A stretch of 64,000 bases of DNA from Macrobrachium rosenbergii (GCF_040412425.1 NC_089744.1:25870001-25934000); one strand, 5' to 3'; positions 12,054 to 27,225 are shown, counted from the stretch's first letter. Notes: a model not told the origin generated them from the letters alone. Made by a program: numbers and translations.

Positions 12054-12060
<7 letters not shown>
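10833..12060. other. Non-coding DNA with a tRNA-like B-box
   Basis: Reverse-complemented, 11,056-11,070 reads GGCGGTTCGAATTCC, a Pol III B-box-like sequence, and the flanks look SINE-like. No full tRNA fold is visible. A 72-codon frame starting at 11,044 covers this repeat and is probably not a gene. Confidence 0.4.
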
Positions 12061-12100
<40 letters not shown>

Positions 12101-12160
12101 ATATAAAATGTATGTATACATATGTGTACACACACACACACACATATATATATATACAGT
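12061..12160. repeat. Imperfect (AT)n/(CA)n cluster
   Basis: AT array at 12,067-12,097, then CACACA and TATATA runs to about 12,160. Confidence 0.9.
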
Positions 12161-12283
12161 ATATATAAATTAAGCTACAAATGTTTAATATCCAATTCGC
12201 GCTACTTCAGGAGTATGATTTGGTACCTAAGTGACTCGAACACCCAACAGTGCCCACCAACGACTTCCAGTCAATGCTCAAGA

Positions 12284-12285
<2 letters not shown>

Positions 12286-12344
<59 letters not shown>
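12286..12344. repeat. (AT)n microsatellite
   Basis: About 58 bp, pure. Confidence 0.96.
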
Positions 12345-12346
<2 letters not shown>

Positions 12347-12549
12347 GTAAACTGATCTAAAAAGCACTAAACTTTGTTTTTCAATAGTTTATGTTATGAA
12401 CACGACTATGTCTGTACATAAAATGTCACGATGATGTGGTAAATATACGGTATATATGTACAGGCCATACATAATACCCAAGATAAAACTCTAAAGGAAA
12501 ACTCCAGCGGCCGACCCCTAACAGGATTGCATTAAGGTCGTGCAAAGAG

Positions 12550-12552
<3 letters not shown>

Positions 12553-12626
<74 letters not shown>
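12553..12626. repeat. (AT)n microsatellite
   Basis: 74 bp, pure. Confidence 0.96.
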
Positions 12627-12628
<2 letters not shown>

Positions 12629-13945
12629 TCGTAAAAATAGTAAACACCGTGTAAAACTAACTTGATTTCAGAGAAAATAACAGTTATCTTAAAAAGGTTC
12701 ATTTACTCTTATTAAACGTGAACTTCAGAACAAATACGAAAAACATTAGACATATGGAAAAGAATTTAATTCCGTCTACTGACGACTTCGCTCAACTTCC
12801 ATTATTCATAATGTTACTCTTATATATTGATATGATTCACAATATCTTAACAGATCCTCGTAAACACCAATTTCAATTTTTTTAAAATCTACCTCAATTA
12901 GTGTTATAGAGGACGTTTTTGGCGAACTCATTAAAATTTATGCAAACGAATCATAATGTACTTGTCTTCCATTAAAATCTACAAAATGAAGGCGAGCCCA
13001 GTAAGTATCATTATGTTAAAAGGCGTCACAACATCAAAAAGCAGCCATGTCGGTGTACTTGGTCTTTAAATACTAACACAGAATAAATCAAATGTCCACT
13101 TCTACAATGCAAAAACAGTCTTTGTGTCCGTTTTCCATAAAGATCACAGTCAGTCTGAGGACATTTTGATTTAAGTGGCTATGAAAACAGGCTTCAGAAT
13201 AAAATCATTTGAACATGATACATTAGCGGACAGACTAGTTTCCTAGCTTCTTTAAGCTAAAATAATGTGATAATGAAGAATAAAATCATAAGAGTAAGCA
13301 GAAATAACAAATCCAAAGCCAGCATTTTTTTTAATTACCAAAACACTATTCATAACATTACATAAATATAAGCAAAACACTAACTTTAAAAAAAATGTGC
13401 CATTCATGGCAAAAATGTGTACAATGCATCAGAGAACTTATATAATACAAAAGTTCCCAACATTCTGGGGTGGTTGAGAATGGGGGGTTTAATGGTCCAA
13501 ATGAAAAATGAACCGTGATATTTAAGCAGGTACGGTGCAACAAAGAAATACACATTCTACAGTAAATACTGATAACATGAAAATGTCATTAAGTACTTTG
13601 GCCACCAAAGCTGGTTACATTTAATTATCACTCCAGCTAGTTTGATGGGCTGTTGCCAGGTTAAGGCAAGAAATACATAGCAGATCAACATTAAATTTGG
13701 TGAACAGTTAGGTACTGACTAAAGAGGACGTTTCCATCTTGATCCAGAGCAGACAGGCAAAGGCTTTTGCCGCTGGCAAGTAGAATTTTGTTCTCTACAG
13801 CGTGCACCTGGTTTAGTCTCCTAACTCAAATACGAAGTACCTGATGCACTTTCTCAGTACAGCAAGCATGAAAAGGTCACTAATCCGACTACGTTAACAC
13901 ACACAAACATTATAATATATACATGAAAACATTATGTATTTATAT

Positions 13946-13948
<3 letters not shown>
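12627..13948. other. Non-coding DNA, UTR-like in places
   Basis: No exon recognised. 13,330-13,860 is less repetitive and more even in base composition than its surroundings. On the minus strand it could be a 3' UTR, but I see no coding sequence or clear poly(A) signal to prove it. Confidence 0.4.

Positions 13949-14031
<83 letters not shown>
13949..14031. repeat. (AT)n microsatellite
   Basis: Two pure blocks separated by a single C at 13,980. Confidence 0.96.
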
Positions 14032-14033
<2 letters not shown>

Positions 14034-14337
14034 GGAAACAGTCCCCATAATCAGTAAAATGTTCTTATTCAGTGTGAAAACCTTTTTGGCCACTTCTCTT
14101 ATATGTGAAGTAGGAACAAAAGAGACACATTTAATTTCCTCAATACGTTTCTTTGTCAATTATGCACACATCGTTAAAAGCATGATTATGATTCTACGCG
14201 TTCCAAGCAACGCAGAAGGTCACTCCAACGTCTTAGCATACGAATAAGATTCAATTCGCAATTACTGTGAATTTTATCGATGAGACTGTGACTGGATTGT
14301 CTGATAAGAATATGCATGCATACACACACACATATAC

Positions 14338-16315
<1,978 letters not shown>

Positions 16316-16380
<65 letters not shown>
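16316..16380. repeat. (AT)n microsatellite
   Basis: 65 bp pure, then degenerate ACATAC/TATATA to about 16,410. Short CT runs follow at 16,501-16,518 and 16,656-16,676. Confidence 0.95.
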
Positions 16381-16390
<10 letters not shown>

Positions 16391-16680
16391 TACATATATA
16401 TATACACACACATGTAGTGTGTATACATGTACTAGTGTATATTAACCATAAAGTTACTTTATATCCTTTTTCCTGTACTTTGCATATTTCTCCCCGGCCT
16501 CTCTCTCTCTCTCTCTCAGCGAGTGGGGATATGAGGTGGGAAGTCAAGAGTCAGTGGCGAGGGAAAGATGATTTTCATAATCTTTCCTCGGATCGCTGCG
16601 ACTTCCATTCTCATTTCCACATCGATATCCCCTTGCCTCCCATCATTCCAAGAAATCTCTCTCTCTCTCTCTCTCTTAGT

Positions 16681-17459
16681 ACTGGGTGAGCCTTTAGATA
16701 AAACACCAAACGGGAACCTTTCTTAATATTGCCATGTTCTGAACTTCTGAAAATATTCATATTTTATTCCATCTGGTAACTATTCAGATCTTTTATATAT
16801 TTTACAATCACAAGATGCATCAGCAGAATGAAAAGAAAAGCACAGAAATATTAATTACGCTTAAGGGGGGTTATTCCTTCCACATCTCCGCTAATATTTG
16901 GGATGAAACTGCTGCCCCACTGCATCTACCCAGCCACATGCTGAGACCTACAATAGTCTACTATATACCCGATAACTAATTATCTATTCAAGTCCTCCGA
17001 TTACCCCGTCCTTGTTAGGGGTTTGAATCCGAGCGCTCACTATCATATTCATACTGTAACAGCCAAATCGCGGATTAAATTTGTGAAGACAATTTCCGTA
17101 AAATTAGCCGCTTCATAAACTTACACAAAATGTTCACGAAAAGCAAGACAAATGCCCTTAAACACAATGAATCATTCACACGAATCGCGCTTCCTGAATA
17201 TTAGGTCATTTTTTTCTAAGACCACTTATTTAAGTATTCCTCCCCGCCTCCCTCCTAATACTTCCGAAGTATTAGTATAAGGTCGTTCATTATTCCCCTA
17301 TGATCAAACCACCTTTTAACAGGCTGATTCGTGCTCTCAACTACGCTGCCCTTTTTACCAGTTCAACGTATTTCCACATTTCCCAGTTCCAGTTCTCCTT
17401 ATGACCTAAGCTACACGAACAGTTAACCTTAACCACTTCTACAGAAGCCCCCAACCCCG
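16681..17459. other. Non-coding DNA with a B-box-like site
   Basis: GGGGTTTGAATCCGAG near 17,018 resembles a Pol III B-box, so a decayed tRNA-derived SINE is possible. I see no A-box at the right spacing and no gene. Confidence 0.35.
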
Positions 17460-17488
17460 TTTTTTTTTTTTTTTTTTTTTTTTTTTTT
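17460..17488. repeat. Poly-T tract
   Basis: 29 consecutive T. It could be the reverse complement of a retroposon poly(A) tail, but no element is recognisable next to it. Confidence 0.9.
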
Positions 17489-17778
17489 CCCCTTTCGTAT
17501 TCAACATCCATGCTTTACTTCCGCATGGGGAGTTGATTAAACACTCCATTAAACATTCCAGCCGTTTTCATTGAAAGTAAGGATCTCTTTTTCTATTTGC
17601 TGTTCACATCCTGCTGCCTTCCTTGCTGGACCTATTCTTTTACCTACTTCTTTTCACATCCCACCATCTGCATGTAATTCTACATTTCTCCCCCAGGGAT
17701 CGATCTCGGAACTCACACGGTACTGAGGAAAGGCTGCTGTTACTGAGCCACGAGGACCTCTCGATGTTTGTAAGTATG

Positions 17779-17782
<4 letters not shown>

Positions 17783-17872
<90 letters not shown>
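17783..17872. repeat. (TA)n microsatellite
   Basis: 90 bp, pure. Confidence 0.96.
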
Positions 17873-17873
<1 letters not shown>

Positions 17874-18147
17874 TGAGTAGATAGAAAAAAAGGGCCTAAA
17901 ATCCCATATAGAACTTGCAAAATGGGATAAAAAGAAGAATAAAATGGAGACACATGTCATGATCTGACACTCTCTCAAAGATAATTTAGAGCCCACATGG
18001 AGACAGTATAAAAAGACATCCGAAGAAGCGATCAGAAATAAACTTCTGTGTTCTTTCCAACCCTTGGGTTGTTGAACCATACTTTCTCGAATGTGCGCAA
18101 TGACCTGCCTTTTTACAGTCAGCCAAATGCACATATTTAAACATAAT

Positions 18148-18150
<3 letters not shown>

Positions 18151-18236
<86 letters not shown>
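18151..18236. repeat. (AT)n microsatellite
   Basis: 86 bp pure. It is followed 14 bp later by GGGTTCGATTCC, a B-box-like motif, so the array may have grown inside a SINE. Confidence 0.95.
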
Positions 18237-18238
<2 letters not shown>

Positions 18239-18299
18239 CCTCACAATACGGAGAGCCGGGTTCGATTCCAGACTGAGCAAAAACACTTTAGGCACATCC

Positions 18300-19134
18300 A
18301 GTTAAACTTCCTTCGGCCACCTTTAAACTGATAAACGTCGTTTGGATTCTCTCATAATGCCAATACTAAAAGGGCAAGTTAATAAATCTTACAACTTTGG
18401 GAAGAAGTATTTTGTATTTAAAGACATCAATAACGAAATCTTATTTACGCAGCAGTTAATTGCTTAAAAGATCAATACCAATAAGATACTTACAGGCTCT
18501 GCTGAGCCAAAAATTACCATTTGTTTATATTAAATTAAAATATCTATAAAAGAAAAAAAAGGACGCTCCATGATTAAACAACGAAAACGAATATGAAAAA
18601 AACATGAAACACGTCACAACAACGAAAAGATATCTTGAATATGTAAAAGGAAATGAATCTCTATGATATTAAGGTGGGGTGAAATTGTGACAATGCAGTG
18701 CGAAAATGAATTACGCTAGAGTACAGAGAACAGAAATCTTGAGACAGCAAAGAAAACAGAAAGCCAATCTCAATAAAGATAAAGAGAAAATTAATCAAGT
18801 TACAACACAGACGCCAAAAGAATATAAAGAATATGTCAGCCATCGTATATTAAAAGAGAGAAACATGAACCCACCATGATGAAGTCAAGCAAAAAGAAAA
18901 AAGAAAATAGTTCATGGAAGAGAAAATAAAAAAAAGACAGCTATTCTCCCCAAGTACCAAGCCTCATTAACTGAAGGGTTTAAACTTGATTAACTATTTA
19001 AACTCGACAGGGGTGAGGCGTATTGGCTTTACTGGAGGCAATATTCTATCAATTTACAACATAAATATATTTCGCCGATATATATTACTTACTGCAGTTC
19101 CCACTGCTCTGTAAGTCTGCGTTACCGGAAAGGG
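18300..19134. other. Non-coding DNA
   Basis: A-rich, no gene recognised. A short (CT)n array (19,135-19,159) ends it. Confidence 0.55.
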
Positions 19135-19165
<31 letters not shown>

Positions 19166-19246
19166 CGTTATGGTTTCTTAATATATAAGTATAGAATTTT
19201 TTCTTTTGTCAATACTGGATAAGAATATTTCCTTATATGCAGATAT

Positions 19247-19346
19247 GGAGATTATATGCAGATAATTATGGAATTCTTATTTTCATTTTCTATTTTGGAG
19301 ATTATATGCAGATAATTATGGAATTCTTATCTTCATTTTCTATTTT
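19247..19346. repeat. 50-bp tandem duplication
   Basis: A 50-bp unit starting GGAGATTATATGCAGATAAT occurs twice in a row (19,247 and 19,297) with a single visible mismatch (T/C near the middle). The near-identity indicates a recent duplication. Confidence 0.93.
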
Positions 19347-20980
19347 TCCACGTTCCAAATTTTTATTTTCTTTCCACTTACTTCGCATAAATAGTGGCCA
19401 ATGCCCGTTCAATACTGATTGACTAAAAAAGTTTGCATTAATCTTCTTTCTTCAGCATCCAAATAGTAAACTTCATTTACTTGCGTGTCTACGACTTACA
19501 CCAGGTTGTTGGTAAATGGGTTAAAAAATATACAAAGTTGAACACAATAATGATTGTGGAGAATCCTACCTCAATACTCGATAACTATTCTGTATACTCA
19601 AAACTGATAAGCACTCCTTGTCTCGAAGTCTCATTAGTTCCTGTCAAATGCTGTCATTTAATTAATGCAATGCATTGTCTTTTCTCTTTGGAAAAAAAAA
19701 AAAGAGAATTCGCCTTAAAGCGAAGAAATATTTATCTAGTCAATAAAAGAAGACTTATTTTATGTATTATAAAAAACATTTTCAAAATATTTACATAATT
19801 AACGAGACTTCTCTGGTAAAGAAACTCACCAGAATAGCGAAAACTACGATTACTCTCTTCAAATAACCTGATTTTGCACGCCGAAAAAACACGTGCATAG
19901 ATGCCTTACCGCAGCCACGCATGCTCGAATGTATCAGCATACAAAAAGCACACCACAGGAGGTCTACTACATATCAATAACAATATATACTCTTAGCGTA
20001 ACATAAAACAAAAAGGATAGCCACAACCTTTTTCCCAATAATTCAGTTATGGTTCCACGGAAAAGGATGGTTCAATGCTTATTTGCATGCATGCACTTAA
20101 AACGCTCACAAGCCATTATCAGCATTTGCTCTGCTTTTACCTACTTCCCTTCTTCCCCTCATCACGTTCATTATCTCATTTACCCGTTCCCTCAACTCCC
20201 TCGCCTGCCCCCTCCCCCACCTCTCTCTCTCTCTCTCTCTTCAACGCTCACACAAGCTTGGTCAATTTTCTCACTATGAAGTATTCTTGACAGTTCGACA
20301 ATCCTTTCCGCTTTACCTGACAATTAATTTTTCTTTTTTCTACAGAGTTCTCATTTCTCACATGACAGGTAACTGATCCGTATATAAAAAGGAGATCCAG
20401 TTGATCAAATGGAAATTTAATGTTCATACATCGAGTTAAATAAAGGACATATTCAGAGACCACTTGCCAACATAGAATAATAAGTTAAGAAATGTACAGG
20501 CGTTGCTCTGATACAGTCTCACTGTAAATGAAAGAAAAGGGAGTAAACAGACACAAACTTTTCGAAAGTGAAAGCTATAAAGAAGAGAACGTTGGAAGGG
20601 CACTTTCATTTAAGTATAATAAAATAAGTCTATGTTCTCCAATGACCGGAATTAAAATATTGTAAGAAATATAAATGACATGATGAAGAAGGCACCACAG
20701 CTTACCTAATTTTTAAAAGCCATAAGACTCTCTCTCTCTCTCGATTTTTCCTTCACTTGCCTCCTCTTTTCCGGTCGAAGCACCCCATCAGCGCCGCCAG
20801 AATCAATGACAAGAGCGACTATTTTTAGAACAAGACAGCACTCGATGCACAGCTCGGATCTAACTGGATCATCAAAATCAGCTTTCACAGGTGTTAAGTC
20901 CTGCTTCCGGAGGTGGTGGTGTTTCTACCTGTGGTGTTCACACCTGTGCGGGGTTTCTGCCTAACTACGGGAGAGACTCA
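19347..20980. other. Non-coding DNA
   Basis: No gene recognised. Small CT runs occur at 20,221-20,240 and 20,728-20,742. Confidence 0.5.
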
Positions 20981-21136
20981 AGATAACTAGGGAGCCTAAT
21001 GATGTAGGAAGGATCAAACAGATTACTAAGAAGCCTAATATTGTACGAAGATTCAAGCAGATAACTAAGGAGCCTAATAATATAGGAAGAATCAAACAGA
21101 TAAATAAGGAGCCTAATAATTTAGAGCGAATTAAAT
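20981..21136. repeat. 39-bp minisatellite, 4 units
   Basis: GCCTAAT recurs at 20,994, 21,033, 21,072 and 21,111, an exact 39-bp period. Units diverge at several positions. The minus strand stays open through all four units and would encode a hydrophobic 13-residue repeat (LGSLVICL-type). There is no other sign of a gene. Confidence 0.92.
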
Positions 21137-21604
21137 TCACTGTGTCACTGCGGCAACAACCACTGCGCACTGCTACCTCCATTTTCACTGAGCATTTGGT
21201 TGCTTTATACTGTACTTACACAGATTAAATATTTACATCATCAATTCCTGTCATCTTGCTAGAGCTTTTCCATATAATGTTAGGTGTCAAAATTAATTTG
21301 TAAGAGACTGGTGACGGACATATTTACTAATGTCATGTAGCAGGTAAGGTACTGTTTGTACTCTGGAATACCACAACAATAACTGTTTCGCATACCAATA
21401 ACGGTCTTGCGCGTCCACAATAACCCAACACGTCCAAAGAATGGCGATTCTCGAGCACGACGCGATAAAAATGTGTCAGCGTAATTCACTGGGGTTTTTG
21501 CGAAGACAATACAAAAAATGAACCGCTTCAAATAAGCTCTTCCCAAAATCAGGTCATTGGAACTTCCGTCACTCATAAGGGCAGTAACCCCTAACGTCCC
21601 ACTC

Positions 21605-21674
21605 GGAGGAGGAGGAGGAGGAGGAGGAGGAGGAGGAGGAGGTCGTGATTACCAGATCTCGTTTTTTTTTTTTT
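21605..21674. repeat. (GGA)n trinucleotide array and poly-T
   Basis: About 12 GGA units (21,605-21,641), then a 13-bp T run (21,662-21,674). Confidence 0.93.
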
Positions 21675-21762
21675 ATTCGATATATGACATGTATGCAAAT
21701 CGATATAAAATAGCGATTTTCCTTCTGCAATGGAGGCATACCATTCTCCTACTACTAACTGG

Positions 21763-21856
21763 AAAAAACCTTGATAAATCAATACTAATGACATAATAAA
21801 TGATGAGAAAAAACCATTGATAAGTCAATACTAATGACATGAATAAATAGTGAGTA
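21763..21856. repeat. 48-bp tandem duplication
   Basis: Two consecutive copies share GATAA(A/G)TCAATACTAATGACAT and flanking sequence, offset by 48 bp, with a few substitutions and small indels. Confidence 0.85.
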
Positions 21857-22306
21857 AAATAATTCCCGATAGCAGAGAAACCTTCCAAACTTATTGGTAT
21901 AACGGGGATGATAATTAACTCGAAGCTACTCAACACCAATCACTGTCAAAGTAACAACAAAATCAACATAGTGGGCAAAAGCCATTAATAAATTTTTTAA
22001 AAACGCAGAAAATCCTGTCTATGAGTTAATTATAACAAGGCTCAAAACCACTGCCAAATATTTCATAAAAACAATGGAACAAAATACTATGCAAGAATTA
22101 TTGGATAGCTGTCATTATAACTTACGTGTGGCGACACTGCATAGACATTCTGCTGCCAAAGTCACGAAAGGGGTTGAACAGCTATCCCCATAAACTTAAT
22201 TAACGTAGGTACTGCTAGAGACTACGCTTCAAATTCATAAATTCACGAAGTTCAAGACTTGTTCATCCCTTAAACGATAGGCAAAACTTTTCATTATACT
22301 GATATG

Positions 22307-22310
<4 letters not shown>

Positions 22311-22398
<88 letters not shown>
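22311..22398. repeat. (TA)n microsatellite
   Basis: 88 bp pure, then a short CACACA run. Confidence 0.96.
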
Positions 22399-22402
<4 letters not shown>

Positions 22403-22449
22403 CACACACACACACTTCATACAAGCACACAAACACATATATATACTTG

Positions 22450-23574
22450 AGACAATTCGAGACCGCAAAGTTGAAAAAGGAAGTAACTCTGGGGTTTTGT
22501 TCGGTAGTAATATAAGCAAGAGCGAAAAACGTAGAGGACAGATACAGTATCTTTATTTGCTTGAATTATTTTATACAATAACGGCATAAATTCCCGAATG
22601 AAAATGAAGTGTTATCGAATGAAGAAAAATCATACGCTAGAAATATTTGGAACAAACACGGGGTATATCAAATATGAGTTCATCACACACCAACATCACT
22701 GTTACAAGAAATATAATGGAATATTTTGTGATTAGTGACCTATTAAAATGTTTACGCCAGGTTCAATGTAGGGTAATTTAATACGCCTACATTATCCTAG
22801 GAAGTCAGGAAACTCCAGCTGTACCCAAGGATACCAAAATTCATCAATTCCAGTAGAAACAACCAAAATACGTCCAAACTGCTGCCGTAAATTAAATATT
22901 TCACCACTATTCAAGGTGACAACAATTAACCTGCTTACGTCAAGGTAACTGGAATGTTTCCTACTTAAATTAGATTTCCATAATACATCGCCACTGGTCA
23001 ACAATGTACACACAAACGTTTATCAAAATACCCCTACTTTACGAAAGGAACATATAGCCAATATTCGAAAAATATATGCACATTTAGGTTTCATGATTTC
23101 TACAAGGTTAGGCTAATCAAGATAACCAGAATCCTTCTGTCCTACTACTGAAAAATGTAAGTATTTCTGTCTACACCATTTCCAGTAACCTGAAAGCGTC
23201 GAAAATTTTCCGGAACAGAATCTCTTCTCAAGTTATACAGTCACTAAAATGACTCTACCTTAACCAGCTAAGAAAATAATTTTCAAAGAACAGAAGCTAA
23301 AGTATTAAAATATTTTAAATAACCGCTTGAGGAAAACACAGGGAATTAGGGTGGGCGCCAACTTGAACTGACTTGACAGGTCATAATTGCCTTAGATATT
23401 TATGTTCAGAAACAGAAGATTCTGAAGGGAGATATTGGGCCGCACTAAATATGAGCACCCAGTTTTTCGTCCAGTCAGCTACGAAAATAAAACAGGAAAC
23501 TGAAAACATAGTCATATTATTTTAGATTTAAATAAAGGAGTCAGATTTTACTCTTAATTGAATGAGTAGGACGT
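22450..23574. other. Non-coding DNA
   Basis: Nothing recognised. Confidence 0.5.

Positions 23575-23652
<78 letters not shown>
23575..23652. repeat. (GA)n microsatellite
   Basis: 78 bp. A short (AAAT)n run follows at 23,761-23,784. Confidence 0.96.
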
Positions 23653-23653
<1 letters not shown>

Positions 23654-24066
23654 AGCTAAACCTCTCACTATTGTTCTGTAGATAAAGAAGAGACCAAGAC
23701 CAGGGAAAGAGGTAGTGAGTTCTTGCACTAAAGAGAGAAATAAAGAATAGGGAGGAATAAAAAATAAATAAATAAATAAATAAAAAAATGAAAGGAACTG
23801 GCCAATAAGGACACTCATTTTTCAAATTCTTTACAATATATGAGGTTTTGGTAGGTCACATACATGAACAGAGCAAACAATCACACAAACACAATCCCTC
23901 TTGCTTTCGCCTCTTCAATTTACTACCGACTACCCATTTTATGACAGCGTTACCAGTGTCGACACCTGAACAAGCATTTTGAGTGCTGTGTCTAACACTG
24001 GGCCTGCATATTAAGAAGCCACAGGGGGTCATTTCCTACCCACGGGACAGCGAAAGTTCTGAGCTT

Positions 24067-24073
<7 letters not shown>

Positions 24074-24156
<83 letters not shown>
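24074..24156. repeat. (GA)n microsatellite
   Basis: 83 bp, pure. Confidence 0.96.
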
Positions 24157-24158
<2 letters not shown>

Positions 24159-24469
24159 TCTTTTGTGGTTATATTTAGCCCGTATCGGTCCTTAACTTTA
24201 CAAATTATTCGGTTAAAAAATGGTTTTGGTCAATGTAACGACGTTTCTTAATCCCCTAGTATAATGAATACTCTTAAAAACACGAAGTTTAAGTCTAAAG
24301 TTAGTACCAATTTGGCCATAAACTGATTCACTCGTATTAGATAAAAAGCAGAAATGTCGATTTGCATATAGGGCAAAATTTGCACACAAGAAAAAATACA
24401 CGTAACGGCAAACAGAATTCCATCATGTATCAAAATTGAATACAGCCTCTAGATCAGTATAAAAAAAAC

Positions 24470-25115
24470 GCTGACGAACACTAATTCGCATAAATGCAGT
24501 AAGGGGACCCTGAAAAGCACTATTTGCAGAAATACTAGCAAGGTACAATATGTAAGGTGACCCACCTGAACGTAGTCCTGAAGTATTCCTTAACTTTATT
24601 TCGATTAAATCAGGTGTATGAAAACTGCAAAACATTAATTCGGAGAGTATAGAACACTACAACGCACTAATTCGTATAAGTCAGGTGTAAAAGAAACTAC
24701 AAAACGCACATTCACAGACTCTAAAAGCACTGAACAAACTAAACCCACAAACAAAGTACACAAAAGAACATAGAACGCTAACTCCCATATAGAGTGAAGA
24801 AAAGCTACACGCACTGAACTTTATAAACAAAGAGAATAAAAAAGGCTACAATACAATAAACATGTAGATGACAGCAACAAATACCTAATTCGCACAAATA
24901 CCGTAAAAGTAAATACCGCTTGCAAAGCATTAATTCGCGTAGTGTAAAAAATTACAAAACACTAGGTGGCCCAAAATAAAGCTAGGCTACAATATGTAAG
25001 TTCGCAGAGTACATAAAAGCTGCAAAAAAAATATTCAGCATATTTACAAGGAAATACAAACACTAACTCGCATACATGTTGGCACTAAATACTAATCTAT
25101 ATTTTGCACGGAGTG
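24470..25115. repeat. Decayed minisatellite, about 45-50-bp units
   Basis: A phrase of the form CTACAAAAC(A/G)C(T)AATTCGCATAAA recurs with variations roughly every 45-50 bp (for example near 24,480, 24,630, 24,665, 24,780, 24,885, 24,935 and 25,065). Drift is heavy and unit borders cannot be fixed by eye. Confidence 0.6.
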
Positions 25116-25284
25116 GTAAAAAAAAAAAAAAAAAACTACCCAGCTACTCTTGGGCAAAATCATTCGGACGTGGAATGATTCAAAGAGCAATACAATCCTC
25201 CTGAAACGAGAATCCTGCTCTCACGCCTAACCCCCTTCCCCAATCCTTGCCTTCCTCCAACTATTCTGCCCATTCTCCCAACAA

Positions 25285-25289
<5 letters not shown>

Positions 25290-25346
<57 letters not shown>

Positions 25347-25347
25347 A
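25290..25347. repeat. Compound (CT)n-(CA)n microsatellite
   Basis: CT (about 32 bp) passes directly into CA (about 26 bp). A poly-A run lies upstream at 25,118-25,135. Confidence 0.95.
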
Positions 25348-25349
25348 TT

Positions 25350-25937
25350 CTTCCTCTTTAAAACAAAAGCAATTGAAAGTCAACAATGAACTCAGCCAGC
25401 TGAGAACATCCCCCTTAATCTTCAAGTTAACTGAGAACCTGAAAACAAGATAACTGGAAAAAACATATAAAGATGGTAGGCAATACAACATGCGCTATGA
25501 CAAGAGTTTAAAAATAACAAGGATAAACAACAATGACTTGCGCAATGATTTCCCGAGAGATACAACTTGAATATTACGAAGAAGCTCTTCAGAAATAAAG
25601 AGCAATATCTCAATCGTCTAGGTCATCATAGAGACGAATGTATCGAAGTACCTGTTGGATTTTCCGCTGCATTGTTCTTCTGTAAACCAAGATTTATCAA
25701 ATATCTCTAAAGAAATTGCCTTCCTACGGTCCCCATCAAAATAATACGCTTGTTCTCCAAAAGGATTTAGAATGGAAAAAATCATATTCCATTCTTTTTA
25801 AACACTAATGGTTTTGATAATCAAATTACAATCCTTGCAGGATTAATCATCGAAGGAGTCGTTATTCAAAACCATAATTATTATTATTATCATCATCATT
25901 ATCACGACTACTATCATTAGTAGTACCATTATTCAGA
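25350..25937. other. Non-coding DNA
   Basis: No gene. An interrupted ATT/ATC trinucleotide run occupies about 25,878-25,900. Confidence 0.5.
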
Positions 25938-26070
25938 AGATGAACCCTATTCATATGGAACACGCCCAAAAGGGCCAATGACTTGAAATTCAAGCTTCCA
26001 TAGAATATGGTGTTCATTAGAAAGAAGTAAGAGAAGTTAAACGGAAATGCAGAAAGAAGTGATGTACTGA
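25938..26070 (+). repeat. Dispersed repeat family B, copy 2
   Basis: Plus-strand counterpart of the repeat at 541-668, aligning from GGAACACGCC to AGAAAGAAGTGATGT. Together the copies define at least 125 bp of element; the full length is not known. Confidence 0.7.
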
Positions 26071-27043
26071 CAAAGTAGTATGAGTACAGTTACAGTTAGA
26101 TTAACGAAGATCAAAGCCGCTCTGAATGTACTGTTGAGAGGATTCCACCGAAGCGACTTCATAATCACAAATTCCAGCTTTGTTCAATTACAGGAAATGC
26201 TCCGAAATGTCGTCCTGTGATTCAGTTACAGAGCAATTACCCTTCACTGAATTAAACCTTAGATCCCATTAAATCTAGTTAAACTGTACTCGAACTTTTT
26301 CAATTACCTTAATTTCTAAAGCAACGATGCCCCTAATAAATGGCCTTAGAGTAAATCACGTCATTAATTAAACGAGCCGCACGCTGATGAAAACCAGTTA
26401 TGACAGTAAGTCAACAACCTCAAAGCGGTCGAGAACAATTTATATTGCATTAAACTTTACTTGGCTTTTAAAAAGAAGGACCGATTCAGAAGTCGTTACC
26501 CTTCCAGCAATTATAGTCTCGATGTTGAGGTCAAGTTTAGTTTTGATCACGAAAAAATACAATAAGCACTTTACTAAAAGACTTAAAAATCTGAATATAT
26601 CCTAAAAGCTATATGAGAAAACATCAGAGAGACATCCAAAGCTCACTCCGTTGAACAGATAATTAATTTCTCATCTCCGGACTGGTATATATGGTGCCAA
26701 CCTGCCATCGTTAATAAGGCGCGCAATGACTTTTACACAACGTTTCCTGTGTCGGTTTTTATTTCTTACTGTTTCCCAATTAGTTTCCACACTATGCGTT
26801 AACAAGGCGAAAACTAATCTGTTGAGCAACATCGCCTTTATTGTCTTTCAGGTTTTGATTGTGTCCGAACTTGGCTTCTCGTGGCATGTTCGCAAATGAC
26901 ATAAGGTTAACATAATAAATACAACCTTCACCGGATTGGACATAGTTATTGGAGAGCCGGAATTAATTATGACTGCCTTAGTACTTTAATGTCAGAAAAG
27001 AAAAGTAATCTCTAATGAATCTTACATGATTACACCGATAAAC

Positions 27044-27045
<2 letters not shown>
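26071..27045. other. Non-coding DNA, conserved-element-like composition
   Basis: No frame or repeat recognised. 26,280-26,390 and 26,660-27,000 have balanced composition with several TAAT-core (homeodomain-type) motifs, unlike the surrounding low-complexity DNA. They could be conserved non-coding elements, but this needs cross-species alignment. Confidence 0.3.
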
Positions 27046-27104
<59 letters not shown>

Positions 27105-27160
27105 CAGGGCGGCCCGTAATTGCATAGTTTCCTGTTAAAGGTATCAACTTCCGTATTGAT

Positions 27161-27222
<62 letters not shown>
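27046..27222. repeat. Inverted (GA)n / (TC)n pair
   Basis: 58 bp of AG/GA (27,046-27,103) and 59 bp of TC (27,164-27,222) are separated by 60 bp of unique sequence. On either strand they are reverse complements and could form a stem of more than 55 bp. Confidence 0.95.

Positions 27223-27225
<3 letters not shown>

Noticed and set aside
18249..18260. GGGTTCGATTCC as a tRNA gene
   Set aside because: Upstream sequence is pure (AT)n, so no tRNA arms can form. At most it is a SINE fragment.
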